Assembly: GCA_000635495.1 (NCBI GenBank)
Contig: JFLW01000041.1
Coordinates: 1-64,000 of the forward strand
DNA length: 64,000 nt
Source of the DNA: Prochlorococcus sp. scB243_495K23
Lineage (GTDB): Bacteria; Cyanobacteriota; Cyanobacteriia; PCC-6307; Cyanobiaceae
Reading direction: 5' to 3'
The translations under genes and the position numbers were made by a program. Below are positions 32,928 through 42,112 of this stretch, in pieces. How positions within the stretch are numbered: position 1 is the stretch's first letter; each line of letters opens with the position of its first letter. Below the pieces are notes generated by a model. That model saw nothing but the letters and a program-made list of their open reading frames with translations, had not been told where the DNA came from and ran no database searches.

Positions 32928-35150
32928 ATGTTCACATCATCTTCAATAATTAATAATCTTAAGCAGTCAGAAGGGTTAGAATATAAGAAATTATGCAGAT
33001 TATTAAAAATAACAAAGAAATCTGATAAGGATAAATTAGATATTGCTTTAAAAGCGCTAGAAACACTTGAAATAATCAATAAAAATGAAGATGATGAATA
33101 TAACTGCATAAAAGATAGTGATCATCTTGTCGCCAAAATAAGATGTAGTAGCAAAGGCTATTGCTTCGCTGTAAGGGGAAAAGACAAAGAAGACATCTAT
33201 ATTAAAGAAAATCTACTTAACTATGCTTGGAATGGAGATAAAGTTTTAGTAAGGATAATAAAAGACGGTTATAGAAGAAGATCACCTGAAGGGATAGTTG
33301 ATTGTATCCTTGAAAGATCAAATCAAATACTTCTTTCTAAAGTTGAAATAATAAACAATGATGTATATGCAATCCCAATAGACGATAGGATCCTTTCTAA
33401 AATTAAACTTCCAAAAGAGAATAAAAAATACACTTTCAAACCAGACAACAAGAATATAGTAAAAGTTGAGATTGATAGATTCCCCATAGGTCAAGAGGAA
33501 GGACTAGGTCATGTGATACAAGAACTAAAACTAAACAATAATGAAGAGTATGATACAGACTTTGTTTTATCTAAAAGCAATATCATTAAATCAACCAATT
33601 TAAATCATATTGAGTCTAAAAAAATAGAAAAAAGGGAGAGGATAGACCTTACAGATAAAAACTCTTATTTATTCAAAAGTTGGAATTCTAATAATTCTCC
33701 TATGCTCCCAATGATTCAAATAGAGCAGTTGAAAAATAAAAGTACTAAATTATGGATACATACAAATAATCTTGCAGAGAGAGTAGACCTTAATAGTAAA
33801 AAATCTCTAGAAATATTATTTAAAGGCTTTGAATCATTGCCCTTATTAAATGATTGGCAAAACTACCTCAGTGAAAACATAAGAAATGATTCTGAATTTA
33901 AATTTGGTGAAAAGAATGAAGCAATAAGCCTCTGTGTGCATTTAGATAGTGATAATGAAATAATTGATTGGTCATTTCATCTTACTTTAGTAAAATGCTC
34001 CCTTATTGTCGGTAGTGATCATACTGAGGCGCTTCTATCTAGAAAAAGTAAATCAAGAATCACCTCTAGGTTATTAAAACCTATAAAGGAATATATCGAC
34101 GATTTAGATAAAATACTCGAAATTTCATTTTCATTCAGACAAAAACATATTTTGGAGGGTAAGGTTGAAATTCCTGCACCACTCAATAAAATTGAAGAAC
34201 TAGAAGAATTTTTTATTCACAATCCAGCTGAATATTCAAAAGGATATTTTGAATCATTAAATAAAGAAGATTGCCAAACTTATCTTTCATCAATACTACA
34301 TGAGGCAAATTTAATATGGTTCAAACACTCTAATCAATATGGCTTAAATAGTGCAGGATACGTTTCAAAAGGAATAGATTACGTTAATGCAAATGAAATC
34401 ATCAAATATTCAGAATTTATTGATCATGATATAGAGCTTAATGAAAATGGCAATTTGACATTTAGTCAAGTAATTAAATTATGTGGCGATGATAATAAAA
34501 AAAGAATCTTACATAAACTTCTTATTAATGAATTTAAGGAAAATGAAATAAGGTTGATATCTAAAAATCCCGATAATGAGGAATCAGAAAAATTATTTAT
34601 TTCTCCATGGACTAATCCTGGATTTGACTTCACTAATCTTATTAACCAGTACTGTATTTTTAATATGATAATAAATGGTAAGAAATCAAAGAAAAGTAAT
34701 ATTAATCCAATCAATATATCGGAAAGTAAATCATTAGACCTAGTAAATTGGGATATATTTAATTCATCAATTTCAAAGAATCTAGAGATATTATTTAACA
34801 AGTTTGTAATAGATAAAATTAATGAATACAAGTATAAAGTTAAACAATATAAATCAAATATGATAAATATAAAAAAAGTAAGAAAAGCAGAAAAATTACT
34901 AGGTAATATTTATAGTGGGTTTATATTATCAGTGCAAACTTATGGTTTCTTTGTTGAGATATCAGAATTAAATGTAGAGGGTTTGGTGCATGTCAGCACT
35001 CTCAATAATGATTGGTATGAATATAGATCAAGGCAAAATCTATTGATTGGAAGAAAATCTAAAAAATCATACAAAGTTGGAGATGCAATAGAAGTAAAAA
35101 TCATAAAAGTCGATATTCTTAAATATCAAATTGATTTAGAATTAACATAA
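32928..35150 (+). CDS. RNase II/R-like protein without catalytic aspartates (Zam-like)
   Basis: A 740-aa protein with the domain plan of RNase R: N-terminal cold-shock-like domains (~60-200, CSSKGYCFAVRGKDKEDIYI), an RNB-like central region (~235-600), and a C-terminal S1 domain (~655-740, YSGFILSVQTYGFFVEISE). The catalytic site is lost: where RNase R has DGEDARDFDDA, this has SWNSNNSPMLPMIQI, and where it has TSPIRRYPDL, this has SPWTNPGFDF. Recognisable RNB landmarks remain (LWIHTNNLAERV, then IIDWSFHLTLV). It probably binds RNA rather than cutting it. It may correspond to the cyanobacterial 'Zam' group (acetazolamide resistance), which is VacB-like; that link is from memory and unverified. 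Confidence 0.78.
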   Translation: MFTSSSIINNLKQSEGLEYKKLCRLLKITKKSDKDKLDIALKALETLEIINKNEDDEYNCIKDSDHLVAKIRCSSKGYCFAVRGKDKEDIYIKENLLNYAWNGDKVLVRIIKDGYRRRSPEGIVDCILERSNQILLSKVEIINNDVYAIPIDDRILSKIKLPKENKKYTFKPDNKNIVKVEIDRFPIGQEEGLGHVIQELKLNNNEEYDTDFVLSKSNIIKSTNLNHIESKKIEKRERIDLTDKNSYLFKSWNSNNSPMLPMIQIEQLKNKSTKLWIHTNNLAERVDLNSKKSLEILFKGFESLPLLNDWQNYLSENIRNDSEFKFGEKNEAISLCVHLDSDNEIIDWSFHLTLVKCSLIVGSDHTEALLSRKSKSRITSRLLKPIKEYIDDLDKILEISFSFRQKHILEGKVEIPAPLNKIEELEEFFIHNPAEYSKGYFESLNKEDCQTYLSSILHEANLIWFKHSNQYGLNSAGYVSKGIDYVNANEIIKYSEFIDHDIELNENGNLTFSQVIKLCGDDNKKRILHKLLINEFKENEIRLISKNPDNEESEKLFISPWTNPGFDFTNLINQYCIFNMIINGKKSKKSNINPINISESKSLDLVNWDIFNSSISKNLEILFNKFVIDKINEYKYKVKQYKSNMINIKKVRKAEKLLGNIYSGFILSVQTYGFFVEISELNVEGLVHVSTLNNDWYEYRSRQNLLIGRKSKKSYKVGDAIEVKIIKVDILKYQIDLELT

Positions 35151-35217
35151 ATATTTTTTCAAAAATTATATTATGGAAATATTAACCATAAAAATTTAAG
35201 ATAACTTTATTAGAAAT

Positions 35218-35661
35218 ATGTTTAAGAAAAAATATTTATTATTAACTCTTTTTTTACTAATAATTATTCAAATTTTATTATATACAAATAATAATCAGAA
35301 GACTTCATTTAGATACTTTAAATGGACTCTCCAAGAAGTAAGTATAGGTAAGTTAATCAGTATTTCATTTTTTTCAGGTTTATTTGTAAGCACTTTATTG
35401 AATACAACAATAACTAGTACTAGTTTCAGAAAAAATACTTTCGAAAATGTGGAAGATGATTTTGTATCTAATAATAATGAGGAAGAAATGGAACCAAATG
35501 TTGAGATGCCACCACAAAGGGATATTAGAGAAACTCAACCAACGATTTCTGTTAATTACAGAGTAGTCAAAAATATGAATGATAATAATTTTAAAAAAGA
35601 TCAAAGTTATTCAAATCAGGAGATAAAAGATGACTGGGATAGTGCAAATAATGATTGGTAG
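35218..35661 (+). CDS. Small membrane protein with a charged tail
   Basis: A 147-aa protein with two hydrophobic helices near the N-terminus (about residues 6-22 and 43-63) and a long hydrophilic tail (~70-147) rich in Asn, Asp and Glu. This is reminiscent of LapA-like small inner-membrane proteins, but the motif is not convincing. It lies 67 nt after the RNase R-like gene and 58 nt before DUF2996. Function unknown. Confidence 0.7.
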   Translation: MFKKKYLLLTLFLLIIIQILLYTNNNQKTSFRYFKWTLQEVSIGKLISISFFSGLFVSTLLNTTITSTSFRKNTFENVEDDFVSNNNEEEMEPNVEMPPQRDIRETQPTISVNYRVVKNMNDNNFKKDQSYSNQEIKDDWDSANNDW

Positions 35662-35719
35662 AAAAAAAATTAATTAAAAAATGTTTTTTTAATTTATAAT
35701 GAAATAAATAGCTTTTTTT

Positions 35720-36286
35720 ATGGAAGAAAATTTAGACAAAAATAATGAAGTTAATAAAGAAATATCTGACAACACAACTAAATCAAACACTGAGGAAATA
35801 AAAGAATCTAAATCAAAAAAAGTTATCAACATGGATATAAATAATGGTGATTCTGCTACTAAAGTTGTCATAAAAAAAGAAATTAATACTCCCGAAAAAC
35901 CTATAACAAAACCAAAAAAAGAGCTCCCAGTAGAGAAAAAGCCTTTCCAAGAATTTATTAACATGCACCTAATTCCTTCACTTACTGAGGAAATTAATCA
36001 AAGAGGATTAGAAATAAACAATATTAACCTCACTAACACAAATAGACCTATTGCTGGAGATAAATGTTGGGTAATAAATTGTGAAATTAAAGATATATGT
36101 AACTTTTGGTTATCCTTTGAGAAGGATGACATTAGTTCATTAAAAAGTATTTCTTTATCAAAACCAAATCAACAACCCAGTATTATTGAATCCTTTCTTA
36201 TTGACGAAAAAAGAATTACCCTAAAATTAATAATTTCAAGAGTACTTCAAAGATTGAATGGGCAAAAGTTAATAGGAGTTAATTAG
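35720..36286 (+). CDS. DUF2996 family protein
   Basis: A 188-aa protein with a disordered, Lys/Glu/Asn-rich N-terminal half (~1-75) and a C-terminal DUF2996 domain (~78-188: FQEFINMHLIPSLTEEINQRG, CWVINCEIKDICNFWLSFE, and RITLKLIISRVLQRLNGQKL). The domain is cyanobacterial and plastidial; its function is not established. It precedes acsF on the same strand by 80 nt. Confidence 0.83.
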   Translation: MEENLDKNNEVNKEISDNTTKSNTEEIKESKSKKVINMDINNGDSATKVVIKKEINTPEKPITKPKKELPVEKKPFQEFINMHLIPSLTEEINQRGLEINNINLTNTNRPIAGDKCWVINCEIKDICNFWLSFEKDDISSLKSISLSKPNQQPSIIESFLIDEKRITLKLIISRVLQRLNGQKLIGVN

Positions 36287-36366
36287 AAAAACAATAACAC
36301 CAAGTTAACTTTTCCCTCGAAAATACAAATCATAGTAAATAATAGTATTAATAAACCGAATAAAAA

Positions 36367-37539
36367 ATGGCTCAATCAACTGTTGAATCAAAAAATAAAA
36401 AAGATATTAATAATGGAAAGATACCAGCAAAAGAAACAATTTTGTCCCCAAGATTCTATACAACAGACTTTGAGGCTATGGAAAATATGGATTTATCAAT
36501 AAACGAGGAGGAATTGGAAGCTATTTGTGAGGAATTTAGGAAAGATTACAATAGACATCATTTTGTAAGAAATAGTGAATTTGAAGGCGCTGCAGAAAAA
36601 TTAGATCCTGAGACAAGAGAGCTTTTTGTTGATTTTCTCGAGGGAAGTTGCACATCAGAATTTTCAGGTTTTTTACTTTACAAGGAACTTAGTAAGAGAA
36701 TTAAAGTCAAAAACCCTCTTCTTGCTGAATGTTTTGCTCATATGGCCAGAGATGAAGCAAGACATGCAGGTTTTTTAAATAAATCAATGAGCGACTTTGG
36801 ACTTCAATTAGATTTAGGTTTTTTAACAGCCAATAAAGATTACACTTATTTCCCTCCAAGAAGTATTTTTTACGCTACTTATTTATCCGAAAAAATTGGT
36901 TATTGGAGATACATAGCAATTTATAGGCATCTCGAAAAGAACCCTGATAGCAAAATTTTTCCACTATTTAATTACTTTGAAAATTGGTGTCAAGATGAAA
37001 ATAGACATGGGGATTTCTTTGACGCATTAATGAAAGCACAGCCACGTACTGTTAAATCATTAAGCCAAAAAATTACAATTGGCGGCTCTACTTTTACACA
37101 CCCATTATTCGACTACTTCCACAGGTTTAGATATTTCTTGAATAATCTTCCATTAACATCCAAGTTATGGTCAAGGTTCTTTCTATTAGCTGTATTTGCA
37201 ACTATGTATGCAAGGGATTTGGGAATTAAAAAAGATTTCTACAGTTCTTTAGGTTTAGATGCCAGAGATTACGACCAGTTTGTTATTAATAAAACAAATG
37301 AAACTGCAGCTAGAGTTTTCCCTGTAGTAATGGACGTTTATGATAAATCTTTTTATGGAAGATTAGACAAAATAGTAGAGAATAATAAGGTTCTTTCTGA
37401 TATTGCAAACAGTGATGGAAATAAAGTATCTAAAACTTTTAAAAAATTACCTAAATATTTATCAAACGGTTACCAATTATTAAGACTATACTTATTAAAA
37501 CCTCTCGATAGCAAAGATTTCCAACCTTCGATTAGATAA
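36367..37539 (+). CDS. acsF: Mg-protoporphyrin IX monomethyl ester oxidative cyclase
   Basis: A 390-aa AcsF (CycI/ChlE), the aerobic cyclase that forms the fifth ring of chlorophyll from Mg-protoporphyrin monomethyl ester. It is a diiron enzyme of the ferritin-like class: carboxylate/His ligands are in the [11 protein letters not shown] helix (~99), [12 protein letters not shown] (~119-130) and [12 protein letters not shown] (~208-219). The length and the N-terminal [16 protein letters not shown] match the family. It is the oxygen-dependent form, as expected for an oxygenic phototroph. Its substrate derives from the ChlH reaction (gene at 50443). Confidence 0.97.
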   Translation: MAQSTVESKNKKDINNGKIPAKETILSPRFYTTDFEAMENMDLSINEEELEAICEEFRKDYNRHHFVRNSEFEGAAEKLDPETRELFVDFLEGSCTSEFSGFLLYKELSKRIKVKNPLLAECFAHMARDEARHAGFLNKSMSDFGLQLDLGFLTANKDYTYFPPRSIFYATYLSEKIGYWRYIAIYRHLEKNPDSKIFPLFNYFENWCQDENRHGDFFDALMKAQPRTVKSLSQKITIGGSTFTHPLFDYFHRFRYFLNNLPLTSKLWSRFFLLAVFATMYARDLGIKKDFYSSLGLDARDYDQFVINKTNETAARVFPVVMDVYDKSFYGRLDKIVENNKVLSDIANSDGNKVSKTFKKLPKYLSNGYQLLRLYLLKPLDSKDFQPSIR

Positions 37540-37570
37540 TCTTTAATACAGAGAAGATTCATAGACTCAT

Positions 37571-38992
37571 ATGCTTTCGTCACAAATCAAATCAAATGAA
37601 ATCGTTTTTGGTAGTTGTAATAAAGATTTATTAGAAGAAATCATTTTCTACGGAATTGGACTTGGTGCTGATTTTGTAGAAATATTTATAGAGAATACTG
37701 ACAACTCAAGCGTTTTAGCAGAAGAAGATTTTATTACAAGTGTAAGTCCATCATTTGGAAGGGGAGCTGGCATTAGAATCTTCAAGGGAAAAAAGGATGG
37801 ATTTGTAAGTACAAATGATTTAACAAAGCACGGCTTGATGAGATCGGTATCTCAGGCTATTGAGATGTTAGACATAACAGACAACAAAAGAGAAATATTT
37901 AACGGTTTAAATAAACATAGGGACTATAGTTTATCCAAGAAAAAATGGATTAATGAAGTCCCATCTATTCATGAGATAAGTGAAAAACTACTAGTTAGCA
38001 CAAAGTCTTTAAAAAAAAATAATAAAATAATAACTAGGAAAGGAAGTTACTCAAGAAATCTTCAAGAAGTAATTATTGCCTCCAGTGACGGAACCTATGT
38101 CTCAGATATTAGATTGCATCAAACAGTTGGTCTCAACGTAATTGCAAGTGAAGCCCAATATAGATCTAGTGGAAGTAGAAGATTTGGATCTTCAGGAATG
38201 CCTAATGAATTTAGATTATGGGATCACGAAAAAGCAGCTAATGATGTGTTTGAAAGTTCAATGAACATGTTGTATGCAGATTATGTTGATGCAGGACAAA
38301 TGCCTGTTGTATTAGCTAATAAATTTGGTGGCGTTATATTCCATGAAGCCTGTGGTCATTTACTTGAAACTACTCAAATAGAGAGAGGAACAACTCCATT
38401 TGAGAATAAATTGAATGAAAAAATTGCACATGAATCCGTAACAGCAATAGATGAAGGGATATCAGAAGGATCCTTCGGTTCATTATCAGTAGATGATGAA
38501 GGAATGGAACCCGAAAAATCAGTTCTTATAAAAGATGGAATTTTAAAAAAATTCATATCCGATAGGGCAGGTGAATTAAGAACTGGCCATAAAAGAACAG
38601 GAAGTGGAAGAAGACAAAATTATTCTTTTGCTGCAGCTTCTAGAATGAGAAATACTTATATAGCTAAAGGTGAGCACTCTAAAGAGGATTTAATCAATAG
38701 TATTAGTGAAGGGCTTTACTGCAAATCAATGGGTGGTGGCAGTGTAGGTGCTACAGGACAATTTAATTTTGCGGTAGAAGAAGGATATCTTATTAAAAAT
38801 GGAAAATTAACTAGTCCAGTAAAGGGCGCAACATTGATCGGTGAGGCTAAAGAAGTTATGCCAAAAATATCAATGTGCGGAAATGATCTCGAATTGGCTC
38901 CTGGATTCTGTGGATCCATTAGTGGAAGTGTCAACGTAACTGTTGGCCAACCTCATATTAAGGTTGATTCAATAACTGTTGGCGGAAGATAA
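37571..38992 (+). CDS. tldD: TldD-type metalloprotease subunit
   Basis: A 473-aa TldD homologue. TldD with TldE forms a metallopeptidase complex that digests unfolded peptides and matures some ribosomally made peptides and the CcdA antitoxin in E. coli. The zinc motif HExxxH is H258-E259-x3-H263 (HEACGH), and the C-terminal SMCGNDLELAPGFCGS provides the third ligand Cys. The tldE homologue starts 3 nt downstream, so both subunits are made together. No precursor-peptide gene is seen nearby, so only the housekeeping role is supported. Confidence 0.95.
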   Translation: MLSSQIKSNEIVFGSCNKDLLEEIIFYGIGLGADFVEIFIENTDNSSVLAEEDFITSVSPSFGRGAGIRIFKGKKDGFVSTNDLTKHGLMRSVSQAIEMLDITDNKREIFNGLNKHRDYSLSKKKWINEVPSIHEISEKLLVSTKSLKKNNKIITRKGSYSRNLQEVIIASSDGTYVSDIRLHQTVGLNVIASEAQYRSSGSRRFGSSGMPNEFRLWDHEKAANDVFESSMNMLYADYVDAGQMPVVLANKFGGVIFHEACGHLLETTQIERGTTPFENKLNEKIAHESVTAIDEGISEGSFGSLSVDDEGMEPEKSVLIKDGILKKFISDRAGELRTGHKRTGSGRRQNYSFAAASRMRNTYIAKGEHSKEDLINSISEGLYCKSMGGGSVGATGQFNFAVEEGYLIKNGKLTSPVKGATLIGEAKEVMPKISMCGNDLELAPGFCGSISGSVNVTVGQPHIKVDSITVGGR

Positions 38993-38995
38993 GAA

Positions 38996-40348
38996 ATGAA
39001 TTCAAGAGAAATCACAACTCAAATCTCCAAAGCTGCAGATTTCCTAAATCTTAAAAAATGGGATTATGGAGCAAGCTTCTCTAATGATTATTCTGTGCAA
39101 GTAGATAAAGGAGAGGCTAAACAACTTAAGGCATCACAAAAACAAATTTTAACTATAAGAGTTTGGAATCAATCTAATCTAGTTGGTATTACTACAACAA
39201 GTGATATTAGTGAATCTGGTATTAAAAAGGCTCTTAAGCAAGCAAATATAGCTTCTGATTTCGGTAATAAGAATGAATCTACAGAATTTTCACCACTAGC
39301 GAAGGATCCTATTAAAGTTAAGGAAGTTAAAAAAAGAAATCCTGTTGGAATAAAAAAATTACTTACAGTTTTAAGAGAAGCGGAAGTAAAACTACTAGAA
39401 AGTCATGAATCCATAAAATCTGTTCCATATAATGGTTTATCTGAGAGTTTCTTTGAGAGAGTTTATGCAAATAGTGAGGGTGCCTTTCGAAGTTATTCCA
39501 AAAGTCAAGCAGCACTATATTTATATGCAAGAGCAGAAGAGAACAATAAGAAACCTCGTAGTTCAGGTTCCGTAAAACTTGGATATGGAGCTGATGATAT
39601 AGATATAGAGTCGTGTATTAAAGAGGCTTCAAATAAAACAATTTCTCATTTAAATTATTCATCTATTAAAACTGATAAATATTTAATATGTTTTTCCCCA
39701 GAGTCTTTTTTAACTATCATTAACGCCTTTAGCTCAATGTTTAATGCTAGAAGCATCATAGATGGAGTTAGCTTATCTAATAAAAATTCAATCGGAGAGA
39801 AACTATCTACTGAAGCACTTAATATTTATGATGATGGCCTTCACGAAAAGAATATTTCTTCAACTCCATTTGATGGAGAGGGAACCCCAACCAAAAGACT
39901 ATGTCTAATTAACAGAGGGAGAATTGAAAATTTTATACATTCTGAATCAACTGCAAGAATATTTAAAACGACTCCCACTGGCCACGCTGGACTAGGATCA
40001 AAAGTCTCAGTATCTCCTGATTGGATCGTAGTTGAAAAATCAGATGAAAACATTGATCTAAAAACATCACTAGATCACTCTACTTATGAGGGAGAATTTG
40101 TTTATATAGAAGAGTTAAATGCAATTCATGCAGGTGTCAGAGCAAGTCAAGGTTCATTTTCTCTTCCATTTGATGGATGGCTCTACAAAAACGGAAAGAA
40201 AATCTCAATAGAATCTGCCACCGTAGCAGGGGATATCAAATATCTTTTGAAAAATATAGTAAATATTGAATCAAGCCAGGAGGTAACAACAAGTGGAATT
40301 TCTCCACATATATGGGTAGATGAATTATCAATAACTGGTGACGCGTGA
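38996..40348 (+). CDS. tldE: TldE/PmbA-type metalloprotease partner
   Basis: A 450-aa TldE (PmbA), the non-catalytic partner that forms the TldD/TldE chamber. It lacks HExxxH, as the family does. Conserved parts include GVSLSNKNSIGEKLSTEALNIYDDG and the C-terminal segment SLPFDGWLYKNGKKISIESATVAGDI. It lies 3 nt after tldD and its stop overlaps the GTG start of fmt by four bases, giving a tldD-tldE-fmt unit. Confidence 0.93.
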   Translation: MNSREITTQISKAADFLNLKKWDYGASFSNDYSVQVDKGEAKQLKASQKQILTIRVWNQSNLVGITTTSDISESGIKKALKQANIASDFGNKNESTEFSPLAKDPIKVKEVKKRNPVGIKKLLTVLREAEVKLLESHESIKSVPYNGLSESFFERVYANSEGAFRSYSKSQAALYLYARAEENNKKPRSSGSVKLGYGADDIDIESCIKEASNKTISHLNYSSIKTDKYLICFSPESFLTIINAFSSMFNARSIIDGVSLSNKNSIGEKLSTEALNIYDDGLHEKNISSTPFDGEGTPTKRLCLINRGRIENFIHSESTARIFKTTPTGHAGLGSKVSVSPDWIVVEKSDENIDLKTSLDHSTYEGEFVYIEELNAIHAGVRASQGSFSLPFDGWLYKNGKKISIESATVAGDIKYLLKNIVNIESSQEVTTSGISPHIWVDELSITGDA

Positions 40349-41331
40349 GAATTATATTCTGGGGAACACCTGAATATTCAATTCCTAGTCTTGATATTTT
40401 TATTAAATCTAAGCACGAGGTAATTGCAGTAGTTAGCCAACCGGATAAGAAGAGATCTAGGGGAAATAAATTAATAGCCTCACCTGTAAAAAGTATTGCT
40501 GAGAAAGAATCTATAAAAATTTATACTCCAGAAAAAATCAGGGGCAATATAGATTTTATAAATGAACTTAAATCACTTTCTTGTGATTTATTTATTGTTA
40601 TAGCTTACGGGAAAATTTTACCCAAAGAGATATTGGAAATCCCAAAATTTGGTTGTTGGAACGCGCATGCTTCATTACTGCCAAGATGGCGTGGTGCCGC
40701 CCCAATTCAATGGTCCCTAATAAGAGGCGATGAATTTACTGGTGTAGGAATTATGAAAATGAATGAGGGACTAGATACTGGCGACATATTGTTGGAAGAA
40801 AAAATTAAAATTAATAATAACGATAATTTAAATACACTATCGGAAAAGCTTAGTATTTTATCCGCAAAATTATTTTTAAATGCTACATCAATAATCGAAG
40901 AAAATATTAATAAAAATACTAATCCTCAATTAATAAAACAAAATACCCTTGGAAGAGAAATTACTTACGCAAGAATGATTGAAAAATCAGACTTTAAAGT
41001 TGATTGGGGTAACGAGGCAATTAAAATTTCTCAAAAAATAAAAGGATTATACCCACGAACTAATACAAATTTTAGAGGTAAGAACCTTAAAATACTTAAA
41101 ATCAAAGTTTTGACTAGTGATGTAATTAAAAATGAAAAATACCTTTTCATGAGCAATTATTCAAGACCAGGTATTATTCTTGCTGTAATAGAAAATGAAG
41201 GAATTATAATTTCAACTAAAACTGATCCGATTATTTTAATAGAAGCAAAACTTGAAGGCAAAAATATTTCTAGCAAAAAGCAACTGATTCAACAGTTAAA
41301 GCCATCAGCAGGTGAATATCTCTCAGATTAA
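40345..41331 (+). CDS. fmt: Methionyl-tRNA formyltransferase
   Basis: A 328-aa Fmt, which formylates Met-tRNA(fMet) with 10-formyl-THF to allow initiation. The formyltransferase core shows NAHASLLPRWRGAAPIQWSLIRGD (~108-130), with the catalytic Asn/His/Asp set (NAH..., then TGVGIMKMNEGLDTGDIL). The C-terminal OB-like domain follows residue ~205. The GTG start at 40345 overlaps the tldE stop, and there is no ATG alternative that keeps the family N-terminus (RIIFWGTPEYSIPSL). It is convergent with terC (4-nt overlap). Confidence 0.95.
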   Translation: MRIIFWGTPEYSIPSLDIFIKSKHEVIAVVSQPDKKRSRGNKLIASPVKSIAEKESIKIYTPEKIRGNIDFINELKSLSCDLFIVIAYGKILPKEILEIPKFGCWNAHASLLPRWRGAAPIQWSLIRGDEFTGVGIMKMNEGLDTGDILLEEKIKINNNDNLNTLSEKLSILSAKLFLNATSIIEENINKNTNPQLIKQNTLGREITYARMIEKSDFKVDWGNEAIKISQKIKGLYPRTNTNFRGKNLKILKIKVLTSDVIKNEKYLFMSNYSRPGIILAVIENEGIIISTKTDPIILIEAKLEGKNISSKKQLIQQLKPSAGEYLSD

Positions 41332-42038
41332 GTTTTAGATTCTTTTTTAGAGAATCCCCAAATGAAAGCAAAAAGAATCAAAAAATAAAAATAATAGTCT
41401 GGAAGAATAGATTCTTTAATTAACGTATTTAGTAAAAGTTTAATCCCAACTATTAAAATTGCTACGTAACCGGCTGTTTCTAATCTAGAAAATATATCCA
41501 GAAGTTTTAGAAAAATTCCTGATGTAAATCTTAAGGCTAATACTCCAATCACTGCTCCAAATATAATTAATATGTATTGATCACTTATAGCTACTGCAGT
41601 AGTGATACTGTCTATGGAAAAAGCAAAATCAGTAATTGAAAGAAGCGCTACAACCCTTAAAAACCTTAAATTATTTTTATTATTATCTGTTCCATTTTCA
41701 GCGTTTTCTATATCTGAATTTAAAAAAACATTAGAGAAGAATAAATAAATTAAATAAAAACCAGCAAAAACTCTAATAAGAATAAACTTTAGAAGAACAT
41801 TAGATAATATGATTAGAATAATTCTAAATAATAAAGATATTGTTATACCAATATTTAAGGCTCTTGACCTTAATTCTGAACTATCGAGGGATTTAGTAAG
41901 AGAAGCTAGTGCTACAGCATTGTCTGCAGATAATAATAATTCTAGAGCAATTAATATTGGTAAAAGTGTAAAGATTTTGTACCAACTGTCTACCTGATCT
42001 AGTGTGGGTATAAAAGAATTTATTGCGGCGGAATCCAT
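41328..42038 (-). CDS. TerC-family integral membrane protein
   Basis: A 236-aa TerC-family protein with about seven helices. The conserved acidic motifs are ELLLSADNAVALA (near residue 34) and ITDFAFSIDSITTAVA (near residue 135), with the paired Asp residues typical of the family. TerC proteins are associated with metal (Mn) export in bacteria and with thylakoid biogenesis in plants. The ATG at 42038 is preferred to a TTG one codon earlier. It is divergent from mfd across ~75 bp. Confidence 0.9.
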   Translation of the reverse strand: MDSAAINSFIPTLDQVDSWYKIFTLLPILIALELLLSADNAVALASLTKSLDSSELRSRALNIGITISLLFRIILIILSNVLLKFILIRVFAGFYLIYLFFSNVFLNSDIENAENGTDNNKNNLRFLRVVALLSITDFAFSIDSITTAVAISDQYILIIFGAVIGVLALRFTSGIFLKLLDIFSRLETAGYVAILIVGIKLLLNTLIKESILPDYYFYFLILFAFIWGFSKKESKT

Positions 42039-42112
42039 CAAATATTATTCACAATCAGTATAAAATCTAATATAATGTATCGGATATTTGTAATCAAGAT
42101 TGATAGTTATAA

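Noticed and set aside
37571-40348. TldD/TldE as part of a modified-peptide biosynthesis cluster
   Set aside because: No precursor-peptide gene, modification enzyme or dedicated exporter lies next to them; neighbours are acsF and fmt.
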